Of a stretch of DNA of 64,000 nucleotides, positions 36,045 through 49,479 are shown one piece after another. The position numbers and the translations under genes are program-made. The stretch comes from Manihot esculenta (lineage: Eukaryota > Streptophyta > Magnoliopsida > Malpighiales > Euphorbiaceae): positions 13,140,445 through 13,204,444 of the forward strand of contig NC_035165.2 of assembly GCF_001659605.2 (NCBI RefSeq), written 5' to 3'. The notes under the pieces were generated by a model. That model was not told the origin of the DNA and made no database searches. It was given only the letters and a program-made list of their open reading frames with translations. How positions within the stretch are numbered: position 1 is the stretch's first letter; the number at the start of each line of letters is the position of its first letter.

Positions 36045-38329
36045 TGTAATACCCGGCTAGACTTCGGTATCGGAATTCCTACCGTCCGGTGGAATCTCAG
36101 ATGTCGGAAGCCTCTAGTAGGGTAGAAACATGTTTTCATAAAATGTTTTAATGTATTTCATGATTTTAAGTAAAAAGGAAATGAGTTTTTGCATGAAAAC
36201 AACCTTGGAGGAAAACTCAGGTTCGGCCGCCGAACCTCAACTTCGGCCACCGAACATGCATGCGCTTCGGGTGTGCCTTAGGCCCCCGAAAGCATAAGTG
36301 AGGGAAGTCCAGGTTCGGCCGCCGAACCTTATGTTCGGCCGCCGAACATGGCATGCATGCGGAGGCACTTTCGGCTCCCGAACGTGGCCTGGCCAGCCAC
36401 CTATAAAGGGGTCCCTTAGCCGAAAACGGGCGAGCTTTTTCCCCATTTTCAGCCAAGGTGAGCTCTCCGCCGTCCCTCACCGATCTTGAGTTTCTTCCTT
36501 CCATTCTTTATGATTTTTATGAGTTTCCAACTTTGTTTTGAAGGTTTTGAGCTTTTAAGCAAGTTTTGGAGCTTGGAGGTTCAAGGAACTTCTCTCTCCC
36601 ATTTTTCGAGCTAGGGCCGTTCTTCTCTCGATCTTCAAGAGGTAAGGACCGATCTTGAGCTTATGGCATGTTTTAAGTAAGTTTTAAGTAGATCTATGGG
36701 GTAGAATGCATGTTTAGCTCATGGTTAAGTTTATGGGTTTAATAAGTGTTTATGAACAATGTGAGTTGTTTGATGTGTTGTAGTTGGGGTTTTAGATAGT
36801 TTGAAGCCCCTAGGAGCTTGTATGCTTGTGTATGTGTGTTGTAGAATAGGTTTATGCATGATTGGAAAGTTTTGGAGGCAAATGTGCATAGAAGAGCTGA
36901 GTTTCTGCCACTATGGGAGAAACCAGGTTTGGCAGCCGAAGGAACTTTCGGCCGCCGAACATGCTTGTGGAGGCAGCCTTCGGCTGCCAAAGCTTGCCCC
37001 CGAAAGGAGACTTTCGTCTCTGTTTGGGAGTTTCAGCCGCCGAAAGTGCCGCCGAACATGCATGAGTTTCGCCTCTGTCTGGGAGTTTCGGCCGCCGAAG
37101 GTGCCGCCGAACCTGCCTGACTTTCGGCTCTGGAGGGACTTTCGGCCGCCGAACCTGCCGCTGAAAGTGTCCTGTCCAGCCTTCCTTTGCATGTTTTTGC
37201 ATGGATGTTTTGAGGTGTTTTAGAGGGTTTTTGGGGGATGTTTTCAGAGTCATGTTATAGTATGTTGGTCCCTCATTTGAGTCCACCTGTGTAGGTTCGG
37301 ACCCGAGGAACCGAGGACCTCAGCAGTGAGTCAGCTGCTTCAGTCAGTGTCAGAGCTAGCCAGAGGTGAGTAGAATAACTCTTTATGTTTTAAGTAAATA
37401 AATCAGTTTTGAGCATGTTCATGCATCACGGATGCCATGTGATATTTTAGGTTGTTTGCATTAGAAATCACGAATATGTTGCATTGCATAATATGTTGTT
37501 GATGTGGATGAATGTTGAATGATCCATTAGCCCTCATATGTTATGACGTGACGATATGATATGGAAGTCCAGGTGTGGCCTGCACTACGCCCCTGGCACT
37601 ATGTAAGAGAAAGACCGGATGTGGCCTGCACTACGCCCCCGACACCATTGGTTATGTATGTTATGTTATGTATAAGAGAAAGACCAGGTGTGGCCTGCAC
37701 TACGCCCCTGGCATTATTGGAATATGTAGAGGGCTAAATGGTGACAAGTTCATCCTTGATATGATTAGTTGTGATGTGACGCATTCCATGAACTTTTAAT
37801 ATAAATGTTTTATTATTCTGCTCACTGGGCTCTTGTAGCTCACCCCTTTTCCCCTTAACCCCAGGTTTGCAGGTACAGGGTAGACCAGGAGGTCCGCAAG
37901 AGTATTGAAGTCGTTTGTATGTAATAGATAGAATGTGGACATGATAAAATTGTAAAGTTATGAATAGTTATGTAATGTAATGATATTGAGGATTAGAGGT
38001 TGTGCTTGACCTATGTGTAAGGTATCCCTTTTAATACATGATCTTAGATGTTTATGTCAACCAACTCAACATATATTGTATCGCCCATTGGGGCATTGAT
38101 GAGATCCCACAGAGGGGTCATGGTTATGATTATGATTATGTTTAGTGCATGCACAGGTTGAGTTTGGTATATGAATGTAAGGAAAAGTTTTAATTTTTAT
38201 GTATGTTGTTGATCATGTATGGGATTAAACAGGTTTACAGGTTGTATGTCAGGCTTGCTACGGGTCTCGGCGGCCTTAAGCCGACCTGGATCCTAGCGCC
38301 GGTAGCGGTCCGATTTTCGAGTCGTTACA
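36045..38329 (+). repeat. D middle (5') LTR
   Basis: 2285 bp, TGTAATACCC to GTTACA. Palindromes at 36221-36350, TATAAA at 36402-36407 (357 bp from LTR start), donor AAGAG|GTAAG at 36641/36642, second palindrome cluster 36930-37165. Three minisatellite units (GTGGCCTGCACTACGCCCC-type) at 37570-37715. It differs from the right LTR by a 14-bp indel near its start and few substitutions. Confidence 0.93.
36221..36407 (+). promoter_or_regulatory. D LTR promoter: GCC-palindromes and TATA box
   Basis: TTCGGCCGCCGAA (36222), a variant TTCGGCCACCGAA, then two more exact copies at 36315-36346, each holding a GCCGCC core, followed about 55 bp on by TATAAA (36402-36407). GCCGCC is the core of the GCC-box bound by plant ERF-type factors; regulation by them is inference. 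Confidence 0.6.
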
Positions 38330-38592
38330 GAGTGGTATCAGAGCCCTAGGTTCATATGATCGGACCTAGAGTGTCGGGCTCATAGATGTTATAGAAGGTC
38401 AAGCACAATAGGAAAGATCATGTCCACTAGGATAGGATGTGGAGTCCTGTCTTGTATAATTATGTGAAATGCCATGATAATATGCATGTGCATTAATGTT
38501 ATGATTGTTATGTGATGTATGTGATGCGGGTTCATGTGTGCCCACATGAACCATATGATGCTAATGTTTATGTGCTTTGTGCTGTTTTTCAG
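36642..38592 (+). other. Predicted leader intron of D
   Basis: Donor AAGAG|GTAAG (36641/36642) and acceptor GTTTTTCAG ending 38592, 8 nt before the gag ATG at 38601; 1951 nt. Splicing would remove the second palindrome cluster, many upstream ATGs and the primer site. The same pair recurs in B, E and H at nearly the same length. Predicted from sequence only. Confidence 0.5.
38333..38344 (+). other. D primer binding site (tRNA-iMet)
   Basis: TGGTATCAGAGC three bases after the LTR end at 38329. Confidence 0.95.
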
Positions 38593-38600
38593 AAAACAGG

Positions 38601-41600
38601 ATGAGAGGAACTCGTCAATTTGCACGATTGACTAGAGTGCCATCTGAGGATGAGGGCATGAGCGCCCGTCCTCCTACATTGCCTAGGGCAATGTCTAGTA
38701 GGTCTAACAGAGAAAGAGCAGTAAGAGACCCTAGAAGGTCTCTGGATCTAGGTAGGAGCAGATCAGTGAGGGGAACAGTTCAGGGAGGAATGTCAGAAGA
38801 CATGGGGGATGATATGGATGTAGAGCAGAGGAGGGATGGCAGTCTGGGAGTTAGCATGTCAGAAGAGGGAATGGGAGAGTCCCAAGGAGGCACTCAGGCC
38901 TCGGGATTTGTTCAGCCACCCCATTACCCACACTTCTCACAAAATCCTGGGTATTCGATGGGAGGTACATCGGATTACCCTAGCTTTACCCCTTATCCCA
39001 CACAGATGCCATACCCACCCTACTACCCACCATATTCACAATACCCAATGTATCCACCCCCACCTTACTATCTAAATCCAGCAAACCCTACCTCAGAAAA
39101 TGTTGCACCTCCTCCACCATCAGCAGAACCCACAGTTCCAGTAACCCATATACCTAAGCCTAGCTCATCTGGTGGGAGCAAGGTCAAGATGACTGACTAC
39201 ATGAAGCTGGGTGCTCCCCAGTTTGAAACCGGTGATGACCCATTTGTGTACCTTGAGAGGGTCAAAACAATTATAGATGAGATAGGGGCAGATGACAGTA
39301 GAGCCATTCAGATGGCTGGGTTCACATTAAAGTGCAAAAAGGCCCGTGAGTGGTTTAAGAACTATGTGAGCCCGAGGTTGGACAGCCTATCATGGGAGGA
39401 GTTTGCAAATGAATTTGCAGGATGGGCTTTTCCTGACAGTTCAAGAGAATTGAAGATGATTGAGTTTGAACAGTTAAGGCAAACAGAGGAAATGAGTGTA
39501 GAGGAGTACACCGACAGATTCTTGGAGCTGTTGCCATTTGCAGGGCAAACTCTTGACACAGACCAGAAGAAGTCAAGGAGGTATATCATGAAACTTCACT
39601 CCGGGTATTCCTCCTTGATCCAGTCCGCAGATAGGGAGAGCTTTCATGCCATAGTGGATATGGCTAGGAGGATGGAGGCTAGTGCTATCATCGAGGGGAA
39701 AGTCAAGCAGTCGGTGGCACAGCCTTCTGGTTCTAAGACTCCAGGCTCTTCTTCTCTGAGTGCAGCAGCTTCAGGTAGTAAAAAATGGGACAGAGGCTCT
39801 AGGAAGTCCAAGAAGAACAAGTTCTGGAACAAGGTTAAGTCCAGTCTGGGATTTAGAGGTGGCTCAAGCTCTGGTGCGGATAATGCAGTTTTTGCAAGAT
39901 GTGGTAAGCCACACAGGGGAGTATGTCGGTTTGGGACGACAGCCTGTTACAGATGTGGTCAGGAGGGGCATATGTCTCGAGAATGTCCAAGAGCAGCCCC
40001 GATGGCACAGTCCCAGCAGACAGCTTCAGGTAGTGTAGCGCAGCCAGCAGCTCCAGCCACGACTCAGGCCAGTGGCAGAGGTAGAGGGAGAGGGTCAGCC
40101 TCTTCTTCAGCGGGTTTCAGAGGTGAAGGTCTATCAGCTCCAGCACGGATCTTCACAATGACACAGCAGGAGGCAGATGCATCTAACACCATGGTGGCAG
40201 GTAACTTAGTCATTGGTTGTTCAGATGTGTATGCCTTGATGGACCCTGGTGCATCTCATTCTTTTATTGCACCGAGAGCCGTTGAGAGGTTGGGGTTGAT
40301 GATCTCTGGGTTAGAGTGTCCTCTCTGGGTCAGTGGACCCAAGTGTGATCCATCAGTGGCAGAGTCAGTCTGCCAGTGTAGTCCTGTTTTTATTGAGGGA
40401 AGATGCTTGTCCGCCGACCTGGTGGTTCTAGATTTGACAGATTTTGACGTCATTCTAGGGATGGACTGGTTATCTACCTATGGTGCTACCTTGGACTGCA
40501 GGGACAAGGTAGTCAGGTTCAGAGGTCAGGATGGGTCAGAGGTAGTCTTCAGAGGAGACAGGAGGGGTACACCTAGAGGTCTGATATCAGCTCTTCAAGC
40601 TCGTAGGTTGCTTAGGAGGGAATGTCAGGGGTATTTGGCTCATGTGAGAGAGCTTAGCAGTCAGGTTAGAGAGCCCGCCTCGGTTCCGGTGGTCAGAGAG
40701 TTTTTGGATGTGTTCCCAGATGAACTGCCAGGTTTACCACCTGCTAGGGAGACAGAGTTCGAGATAGAATTGATGCCTGGAACTCGACCGATCTCTATCC
40801 CTCCTTACAGGATGGCACCAGCAGAATTGAAAGAGTTGAAAGAACAGTTGCAAGAGCTGGTAGACAAGGGCTTCATCCGACCGAGTACCTCACCCTGGGG
40901 TGCTCCAGTCTTGTTTGTCAGAAAGAAGGATGGATCCCTTAGACTTTGTATCGACTACAGGCAGTTGAACAAAGTCACTACCAAGAATAGGTACCCTTTG
41001 CCAAGGATCGATGATCTATTCGACCAGCTAGCAGGAGCGGGTTGTTTCTCCAAAATAGATCTGAGGTCCGGGTATCATCAGTTGAGGATCAGAGAGGAAG
41101 ATGTCCCAAAGACAGCTTTCAGGACCAGATATGGGCATTTTGAGTTCCTTGTAATGCCGTTCGGGTTAACCAACGCCCCTGCAGCATTCATGGATCTCAT
41201 GAACAGAGTGTTTAGCCAGTACCTGGATCACTTCGTTATTGTCTTTATAGATGATATCTTGGTGTATTCCAGGAATGCAGAGGAGCATGCCCATCATCTG
41301 AGGATGGTTCTACAGACCTTGAGGGAGCATGGCTTGCATGCCAAGTTCTCCAAGTGTGAGTTCTGGCTGAGGAGCATTTCATTCTTGGGGCATGTTGTGA
41401 CAGAAAATGGGATAGAGGTGGACCCCAAGAAGGTAGAAGCTGTGGCTAACTGGCCTAGACCCACTTCAGTGACAGAGATTAGAAGTTTCTTGGGTTTGGC
41501 AGGTTACTACAGGAGGTTCATTCAGGACTTCTCAAAAATTGCAGCTCCTCTGACCAGGCTAACCAGGAAGAATCAGACGTTTGTGTGGACCGACCAGTGC

Positions 41601-43585
41601 GAAGAGAGTTTTGAAGAGCTTAAGAAGAGGTTAACGTCAGCAGCAGTGTTAGCTTTGCCAGCTAACAATGAGGATTTCACAGTTTTCTGTGATGTGTCCC
41701 GTGTGGGACTAGGTTGTGTGTTAATGCAAAATGAAAGGGTGATTGCTTACGCTTCTAGACAGCTGAAGAAGCATGAGTTGAATTACCGCACACATGACCT
41801 GGAGATGGCAGCAGTAATCTTTGCACTCAAGATGTGGAGGCACTACCTCTATGGGGTTAAATGTGAGATCTTCACGGATCATAAGAGCCTACAGTACATC
41901 CTGAGTTAAAGAGATTTGAACTTGAGACAGAGAAGATGGGTGGAGCTGCTGAGTGACTATGATTGCAAGATTCAGTACCATCCGAGTAAGGCGAATGTTG
42001 TGGCAGACGCCTTAAGCCGGAAATCACTCGGCAGTTTATCCCACATATCGGCAGAGAGGAGGCCAATGGTGAAGGAGTTTTACAAGCTCATTGAGGAAGG
42101 TCTACAGTTGGAGTTGTCTAGTACAGGTGCTTTGGTAGCCCAGATGAGAGTGGCACCCGTGTTTCTGGAGCAGGTGGCTCAGAAATAGCATGAGGACCCA
42201 GAGTTAGTGAAGATTGCCAGGACTGTTCAGTCAGGCAAAGATAGTGAGTTCAGATTCGACAGCAAAGGGATCCTCCGCTATGGGAGCAGACTATGTGTAC
42301 CAGATGACATAGGGCTAAAAGGAGACATTATGAGAGAGGCTCATAATGCAAGATACAGCGTTCACCCCGGAGCCACCAAGATGTATCAAGATCTGAAGAA
42401 GATTTATTGGTGGCCAGCTATGAAAAAAGAAGTGGCACAGTTTGTGTCAGCCTGCGAAGTGTGTCAGAGGGTGAAGCTGGAACATCAGAAGCCGGCTGGA
42501 ATGCTTAACCCGCTACCTATTCCAGAGTGGAAATGGGAAAATATAGCTATGGACTTCGTAGTGGGGTTACCGGCGACGTCCAACAGATTGGACTCCATAT
42601 GGGTGATTGTGGACAGACTCACTAAATCTGCTCACTTCATCCCTGTCAGGAGTGGCTATTCTGTGGACAAGTTGGCGCAGGTGTATGTCGATGAGATCGT
42701 CAGACTGCATGGGATTCCTGTTTCAATAAGGTCCGATAGAGGGCCCCAGTTCACCTTTAGATTTTGGCGGAGTCTGCAGAACGCCATGGTACCAGGTTGG
42801 ATTTTAGCACTGCTTTCCATCCACAGACGGACGGACAATCAGAAAGGACCATCCAGACAATAGAGGATATGCTCAGAATGTGTGTGCTGGACTTTGGCGG
42901 TTCTTAGAGGCAGCATCTACCTTTGATGGAGTTTGCCTACAATAACAGCCATCATGCTAGCATCGGGATGGCTCCATATGAAGCTTTGTATGGGAGGAAG
43001 TGTAGATCACCTGTTTGCTGGGAAGAAGTTGGAGAAAAGGCCTTGGCGGGGCCTGAGCTAGTAGAGATTACCAGCAGGGTAGTACCCATAATCAGAGAAA
43101 GGATCAAGACTGCTGCAAGCAGACAAAAGAGTTATGCAGACATCCGCAGAAGACAAGTAGAGTTTCAGGAGGGGGATCTGGTATTGCTCAAGGTGTCTCC
43201 TATGAAAGGAGTGGTTCCCTTCGGGAAGAAAGGTAAGCTGGCTCCACGGTACATCGGACCCTTTGAAATCTTGCAAAAGATTGGGAATGTGTCGTACAAG
43301 CTGGATTTACCTGCTTCAATGGAAAGAATCCATCCGGTTTTCCATGTTTCAATGTTGAGGAAGTTTGTGTCAGATCCGGGCAAGGTTCTTAGTGAGCCTG
43401 ATGTGGAGATCCAAGAGGATCTCACCTATGTTGAGCAGCCAGTACGGATCATAGACACCCAGATCAGAAAGCTAAGGAACAAGGAAATCCCGATGGTGAA
43501 AGTCCTGTGGAACCACCACAATTTGGAAGAATGCACTTGGGAGACACGGGAGTCCATGCTCCAGCAATACCCTTATCTTTTCTAA
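38601..43585 (+). pseudogene. D gag-pol polyprotein, multiply broken
   Basis: From ATG 38601 ([10 protein letters not shown]) through gag, protease, RT and most of RNase H in one frame. Damage: stop 41907-41909 (where sisters have Gln after YILS), stop 42186-42188 (QK-stop-HED), a one-base deletion near 42787 in the integrase core, and stop 42905-42907 (Trp to TAG). The first Cys of the atypical zinc knuckle is Phe ([12 protein letters not shown], about 39889); the second knuckle is complete. Protease DPGAS near 40240; FIDD near 41255. The final frame 42923-43585 carries the integrase C-terminal domain and chromodomain-like tail to the usual stop. Not functional. Confidence 0.93.
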
Positions 43586-43657
43586 GGTTAGTTTCTTATA
43601 TGTTTCATGTGTTTTTATGTGTATGATATGTTGTATGCCTTGCATGTGCTAGTTGAG

Positions 43658-43694
43658 GAACATTCGGGGACAAATGTTCTTAAGGGGGGGAGAA
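43658..43694 (+). other. D stem-loop and polypurine tract
   Basis: GAACATTCG arm with a second arm changed to CAAATGTTC (one base from perfect), then AAGGGGGGGAGAA to 43694. Confidence 0.82.
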
Positions 43695-45965
43695 TGTAAT
43701 ACCCAGCTAGACTCCTACCGTCCGGTGGAATCTCGGATGTCGGAAGCCTCTAGTAGGGTAGAAACATGTTTTCATAAAACGTTTTAATGTATTTCATGAT
43801 TTTAAGTAAAAAGGAAATGAGTTTTTGCATGAAAACAACCTTGGAGGAAAACTCAGGTTCGGCCGCCGAACCTCAAGTTCGGCCGCTGAACATGCATGCG
43901 CTTCGGGTGTGCCTTAGACCCCCGAAAGCATAAGTGAGGAAAGTCCAGGTTCGGCCGCCGAACCTTATGTTCGGCCGCCGAACATGGCATGCATGCGGAG
44001 GCACTTTCGGCTCCCGAACGTGGCCTGGCCAGCCACCTATAAAGGGGTCCCTTAGCCGAAAACGGGCGAGCTTTTTCCCCATTTTCAGCCAAGGTGAGCT
44101 CTCCGCCGTCCCTCACCGATCTTGAGTTTCTTCCTTCCATTCTTCATGATTTTTATGAGTTTGCAACTTTGTTTTGAAGGTTTTGAGCTTTTAAGCAAGT
44201 TTTGGAGCTTGAAGGTTCAAGGAACTTCTCTCTCCCATTTTTCGAGCTAGGGCCGTTCTTCTCTCGATCTTCAAGAGGTAAGGACCGATCTTGAGCTTAT
44301 GGCATGTTTTAAGTAAGTTTTAAGTAGATCTATGGGGTAGAATGCATGTTTAGCTCATGGTTAAGTTTATGGGTTTAATAGGTGTTTATGAACAATGTGA
44401 GTTGTTTGATGTGTTGTAGTTGGGGTTTTAGATAGTTTGAAGCCCCTAGGAGCTTGTATGCTTGTGTATGTGTGTTGTAGAATAGGTTTATGCATGATTG
44501 GAAAGTTTTGGAGGCAAATGTGCATAGAAGAGCTGAGTTTCTGCCACTATGGGAGAAACCAGGTTTGACAGCCGAAGGAACTTTCGGCCGCCGAACATGC
44601 TTGTGGAGGCAGCCTTCGGCTGCCAAAGCTTGCCCCCGAAAGGAGACTTTCGTCTCTGTTTGGGAGTTTCAGCCGCCGAAAGTGCCGCCGAACATGCATG
44701 AGTTTCGCCTCTGTCTGGGAGTTTCGGCCGCCGAAGGTGCCGCCGAACCTGCCTGACTTTCGGCTCTGGAGGGACTTTCGGCCGCCGAACCTGCCGCTGA
44801 AAGTGCCCTGTCCAGCCTTCCTTTGCATGTTTTTGCATGGATGTTTTGAGGTGTTTTAGAGGGTTTTTGGGGGATGTTTTCAGAGTCATGTTATAGTATG
44901 TTGGTCCCTCATTTGAGTCCACCTGTGTAGGTTCGGACCCGAGGAACCGAGGACCTCAGCAGTGAGTCAGCTGCTTCAGTCAGTGTCAGAGCTAGCCAGA
45001 GGTGAGTAGAATAACTCTTTATGTTTCAAGTAAATAAATCAGTTTTGAGCATGTTCATGCATCACGGATGCCATGTGATATTTTAGGTTGTTTGCATTAG
45101 AAATCACGAATATGTTGCATTGCATAATATGTTGTTGATGTGGATGAATGTTGAATGATCCATTAGCCCTCATATGTTATGACGTGACGATATGATATGG
45201 AAGTCCAGGTGTGGCCTGCACTACGCCCCTGGCACTATGTAAGAGAAAGACCGGATGTGGCCTGCACTACGCCCCCGACACCATTGGTTATGTATGTTAT
45301 GTTATGTATAAGAGAAAGACCAGGTGTGGCCTGCACTACGCCCCTGGCATTATTGGAATATGTAGAGGGCTAAATGGTGACAAGTTCATCCTTGATATGA
45401 TTAGTTGTGATGTGACGCATTCCATGAACTTTTAATATAAATGTTTTATTATTCTGCTCACTGGGCTCTTGTAGCTCACCCCTTTTCCCCTTAACCCCAG
45501 GTTTGCAGGTACAGGGTAGACCAGGAGGTCCGCAAGAGTATTGAAGTCGTTTGTATGTAATAGATAGAATGTGGACATGATAAAATTGTAAAGTTATGAA
45601 TAGTTATGTAATGTAATGATATTGAGGATTAGAGGTTGTGCTTGACCTATGTGTAAGGTATCCCTTTTAATACATGATCTTAGATGTTTATGTCAACCAA
45701 CTCAACATATATTGTATCGCCCATTGGGGCATTGATGAGATCGCACAGAGGGGTCATGGTTATGATTATGATTATGTTTAGTGCATGCACAGGTTGAGTT
45801 TGGTATATGAATGTAAGGAAAAGTTTTAATTTTTATGTATGTTGTTGATCATGTATGGGATTAAACAGGTTTATAGGTTGTATGTCAGGCTTGCTACGGG
45901 TCTCGGCGGCCTTAAGCCGACCTGGATCCTAGTGTCGGTAGCAGTACGATTTTTGGGTCGTTACA
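43695..45965 (+). repeat. D 3' LTR
   Basis: 2271 bp, TGTAATACCC to GTTACA. Nearly identical to 36045-38329 but lacks 14 bp near its start (after the CTAGACT string). TATAAA at 44038-44043. It abuts E's minus-strand pol at 45966; right-hand duplication expected to be CCTTC (45966-45970), its partner lost. Confidence 0.93.
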
Positions 45966-48900
45966 CCTTCATTAATGAGCTTGTGAAACTCTTTCACCAC
46001 CGGCCTCCTCTCTGCTGTGATATGGGATAGACTGCCAAGTGATTTCCGGCTTAGGGCGTCTGCCACAACATTCGCCTTATCCTGATGGTACTGAATCCTG
46101 CAATCATAGTCGCTAAGCAGTTCTACCCATCTTCTCTGCCTCAGATTCAATTCCCTCTGACTCAAGATGTAGTGCAAGCTCTTATGATCTGTGAAGATCT
46201 CACATTTAACCCCATAAAGGTAATGCCTCCACATCTTGAGTGCAAAGATTACTGCTGCCATCTCTAGGTCATGTGTAGGGTAATTCAACTCGCGCATCTT
46301 TAGCTGTCTAGAAGCATAAGCAATCATCCCCTCATTTTGCATCAGCACACAACCCAATCCCACTCGGGATGCATCACAGAAAACTGTGAAATCCTCATTG
46401 CTAGCTGGCAGAGCTAACACTGGTGCTGAAGTCAACCTCTTCTTAAGCTCTTCAAAACTCTCTTCGCACTGGTCAGTCCACATGAACTTCTGATTCTTCC
46501 TGGTCAGTCTGGTCAGAGGAGCTGCTATTTTCGAGAAGTCCTGAATGAACCTCCTGTAGTAACCTGCCAAACCCAAGAAACTTCTAATCTCTGTCACTGA
46601 AGTGGGTCTAGGCCAGTTAGCCACAGCTTCTACCTTCTTGGGGTCTACCTCTATTCCGTCTTCTGACACAACATGCCCCAAGAATGAAATGCTCCTCAGC
46701 CAGAACTCACACTTAGAGAACTTGGCATACAAGCCATGTTCCCTTAAGGTCTGTAGAACCAACCTCAGATGATGGGCATGCTCCTCTGCATTCCTGGAAT
46801 ACACTAGGATATCATCTATGAAGACGATAACAAAGTGATCCAGGTATTGGCTAAACACTCTGTTCATGAGGTCCATGAATGCTGCAGGGGCGTTGGTTAA
46901 CCAGAACGGCATCACAAGGAACTCAAAATGCCCATATCTGGTCCTGAAAGCTGTCTTTGGCACATCTTCTTCTCTGATCCTCAGCTGATGATACCCAGAT
47001 CTCAGATCTATTTTGGAGAAACAACCCGCTCCTGCTAGCTGGTCGAATAGATCGTCGATCCTTGGCAATGGGTACCTATTTTTGGTAGTGACTTTGTTCA
47101 ACTGCCTGTAGTCGATACAAAGTCTGAGGAATCCATCCTTCTTTCTTACAAACAAAACTGGAGCACCCCAGGGTGAGGTACTCGGTCAGATGAAGCCCTT
47201 GTCTACCAGCTCCTGTAACTGCTCCTTCAACTCTTTCAATTCTGCTGGTGCCATCCTGTAAGGGGGAATAAAGATCGGTCGGGTTCCAGGCATCAATTCT
47301 ATCTCGAACTCTATCTCCCTAGTAGGTGGTAAACCTGGCAGTTCGTCTGGGAACACATCTAAAAACTCTCTAACCACTGGCACTGAGGCGGGCTCTCTAA
47401 CCTGACTGCTAAGCTCTCTCACATGAGCCAAATACCCCTGACATCCCCTCCTGAGCAACCTACGAGCCTGAAGAGCTGATATCAGACCTCTAGGTGTACC
47501 CCTCCTGTCTCCTCTGAAGACGACCTCTGACCCATCCTGACCTCTGAACCTGACTACCTTGTCCCTGCAGTCCAAGGTAGCACCATGGGTAGATAACCAG
47601 TCCATCCCTAGAATGACGTCAAAATCTGTCAAATCTAGAACCACCAGGTCGGCGGACAAGCATCTTCCCTCAACAAACACAGGACTACACTGGCAGACTG
47701 ACTCTGCCACTGATGGATCACACTTGGGTCCACTGACCCAGAGAGGACACTCTAACCCAGAAGTCATCAGACCCAACCTCCCCACGGCTCTCGGTGCAAT
47801 AAAAGAATGAGATGCACCAGGGTCCATCAAGGCATACACACATGAACAACCAATGATTAAGTTACCTGCCACCACGGTGTTAGATGCATCTGCCTCCTGC
47901 TGTGTCATTGTGAAGATCCGTGCTGGAGCTGATGGACCTTCACCTCTGAAACCCGCTGAAGAAGAGGCTGCCCCTCTCCCTCTGCCTCTGCCACTGGCCT
48001 GAGTCATGGCTGGAGCTGCTGGCTGCGCTACACTGCCTGAAGCTGTCTGCTGGGACTGAGCCATCGGGACTGCTCTTGGACATTCTCGAGCCATATGCCC
48101 CTCCTGACCACATCTGAAGCAGGCGTTCGTCCCAAACCGACATACTCCCTTGTGTGGCCTACCACACCTCGCACAAACTGCATTATCAGCACCAGAGCTT
48201 GAGCCACTCCCAAATCCCAAACTGGACTTGACTTTGCTCCAGAACTTGTTCTTCTTACCCTTGGGTTTACCCCATCTCTTACTGCCTGAAGCTGCTGCAC
48301 TCAGGGTAGAGGGATCTAACCTTCCCCCACCCGGAGTTTTAGAACCAGAAGGCTGTGCCACTGACTGCTTAACTGTCCCCTGAATGATGGCACTGGCCTC
48401 CATTTTCCTGACCATATCTACTATGGCATGGAAGCTCTCCCTGTCCACGGACTGAATCAAGGAGGAATACCTGGAATGAAGTTTCATGACATACCTCCTT
48501 GACTTCTTCGAATCTGTATCCAAACTCTGCCCAGCAAAAGGCAACAGCTCCAAGAATCTATCGGTGTACTCCTCTACACTCATATCATCTGTCGGCCTCA
48601 ACTGCTCAAACTCTATCATTTTCAGCTCCCTTGAACTATCGAGAAAAGCCCATCCTGCAAACTCGTTCGCGAACTCTTCCCAAGACATGCTGTCCACTCT
48701 CGGGTTCACATAATTCTTGAACCACTCTCGTGCCTTCTTGCACTTAAGCATGAACCCAGCCATCTGAATGGCTCTACTGTCATCAGCCCCAATCTCCTCT
48801 GTGATCACTTTAACCCTTTCAAGATACACAAATGGGTCATCCCCTTTTTCATACTGAGGAGCACCCAGTTTCATGTAGTCGGTCATCTTGACCTTGCTCC

Positions 48901-49471
48901 CACTGGCTGAGCTAGGTCTAAAAGGTTGAGTAACTGGGGCTGCTGGTTCTGTAGGTGGTGGAGGTGGTGCAATATTTTCTGAGGTAAGGTTTGCTGGATT
49001 TGGATAGTAAGGTGGGGGTGGATACATTGGGTATTGTGAATATGGTGGGTAGTAGGGTGGGTACGGCATCTGTGTGGGATAAGGGGTGAAGCTAGGGTAA
49101 TCTGATGTACCTCCCATCGAATACCCGGGATTTTGTGAGAAGTGTGGGTAGTGGGGTGGCTGAACAAATCCCGAGGCTTGAGTGCCTCCTTGGGATTCTC
49201 CCATACCTTCTTCTGACATGCTCACTCCCAAACTGCCATCCCTTCTCTGCTCTACATCCATATCATCCCCCATATCCTCTGACATTCCTCCCTGAACTGT
49301 TCCTCTCACTGATCTGCTCCTACCCAGATCCAGAGACCTAGGGTCTCTTGCTGCTCTTTCTCGGTTAGACCTACTAGACATTGCCCTAGGCAATGCTGGA
49401 GGACGGGCGCTCATGCCCTCATCCTCAGGTGGCACTCCAGTCAATCGTGCAGATCGACGAGTTCCTCTCAT
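45966..49471 (-). pseudogene. E gag-protease-RT-RNase H, one stop, 3' end lost
   Basis: From ATG 49471 ([19 protein letters not shown]) one frame runs about 760 codons, with capsid, two knuckles ([26 protein letters not shown]), protease DPGAS (about 47820) and the RT approach. TGA at 47188-47186 replaces an Arg codon (KGFI-stop-PSTSP; CGA to TGA). The same frame then continues through RT (FIDD near 46815) and RNase H to 45966, where D's LTR begins after [10 protein letters not shown]. The usual PFGLTNAP reads PFWLTNAP. Integrase is gone. Apart from the one stop the copy is well preserved. Confidence 0.92.
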
Positions 49472-49479
49472 CCTGTTTT

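Larger units (their letters stand above)
35154..45965 (+). mobile_element. D: Tekay-like element with an extra upstream integrase-LTR unit
   Basis: Order: integrase end (35154-35936), polypurine tract, LTR (36045-38329), primer site, full gag-pol (38601-43585), polypurine tract, LTR (43695-45965). The middle LTR therefore serves as 3' LTR of a truncated left unit and 5' LTR of the right unit. It is a tandem LTR-interior-LTR-interior-LTR array that lost its left end at the 35151-35157 junction. It inserted in E (boundary 45965/45966). Confidence 0.85.

Noticed and set aside
30225..45970. A simple element from 30230 to 45965 with a target duplication
   Set aside because: AGAGT on the left and CCTTC on the right do not match, and the two end LTRs are in opposite orientation; the left LTR pairs instead with 55014-56461.
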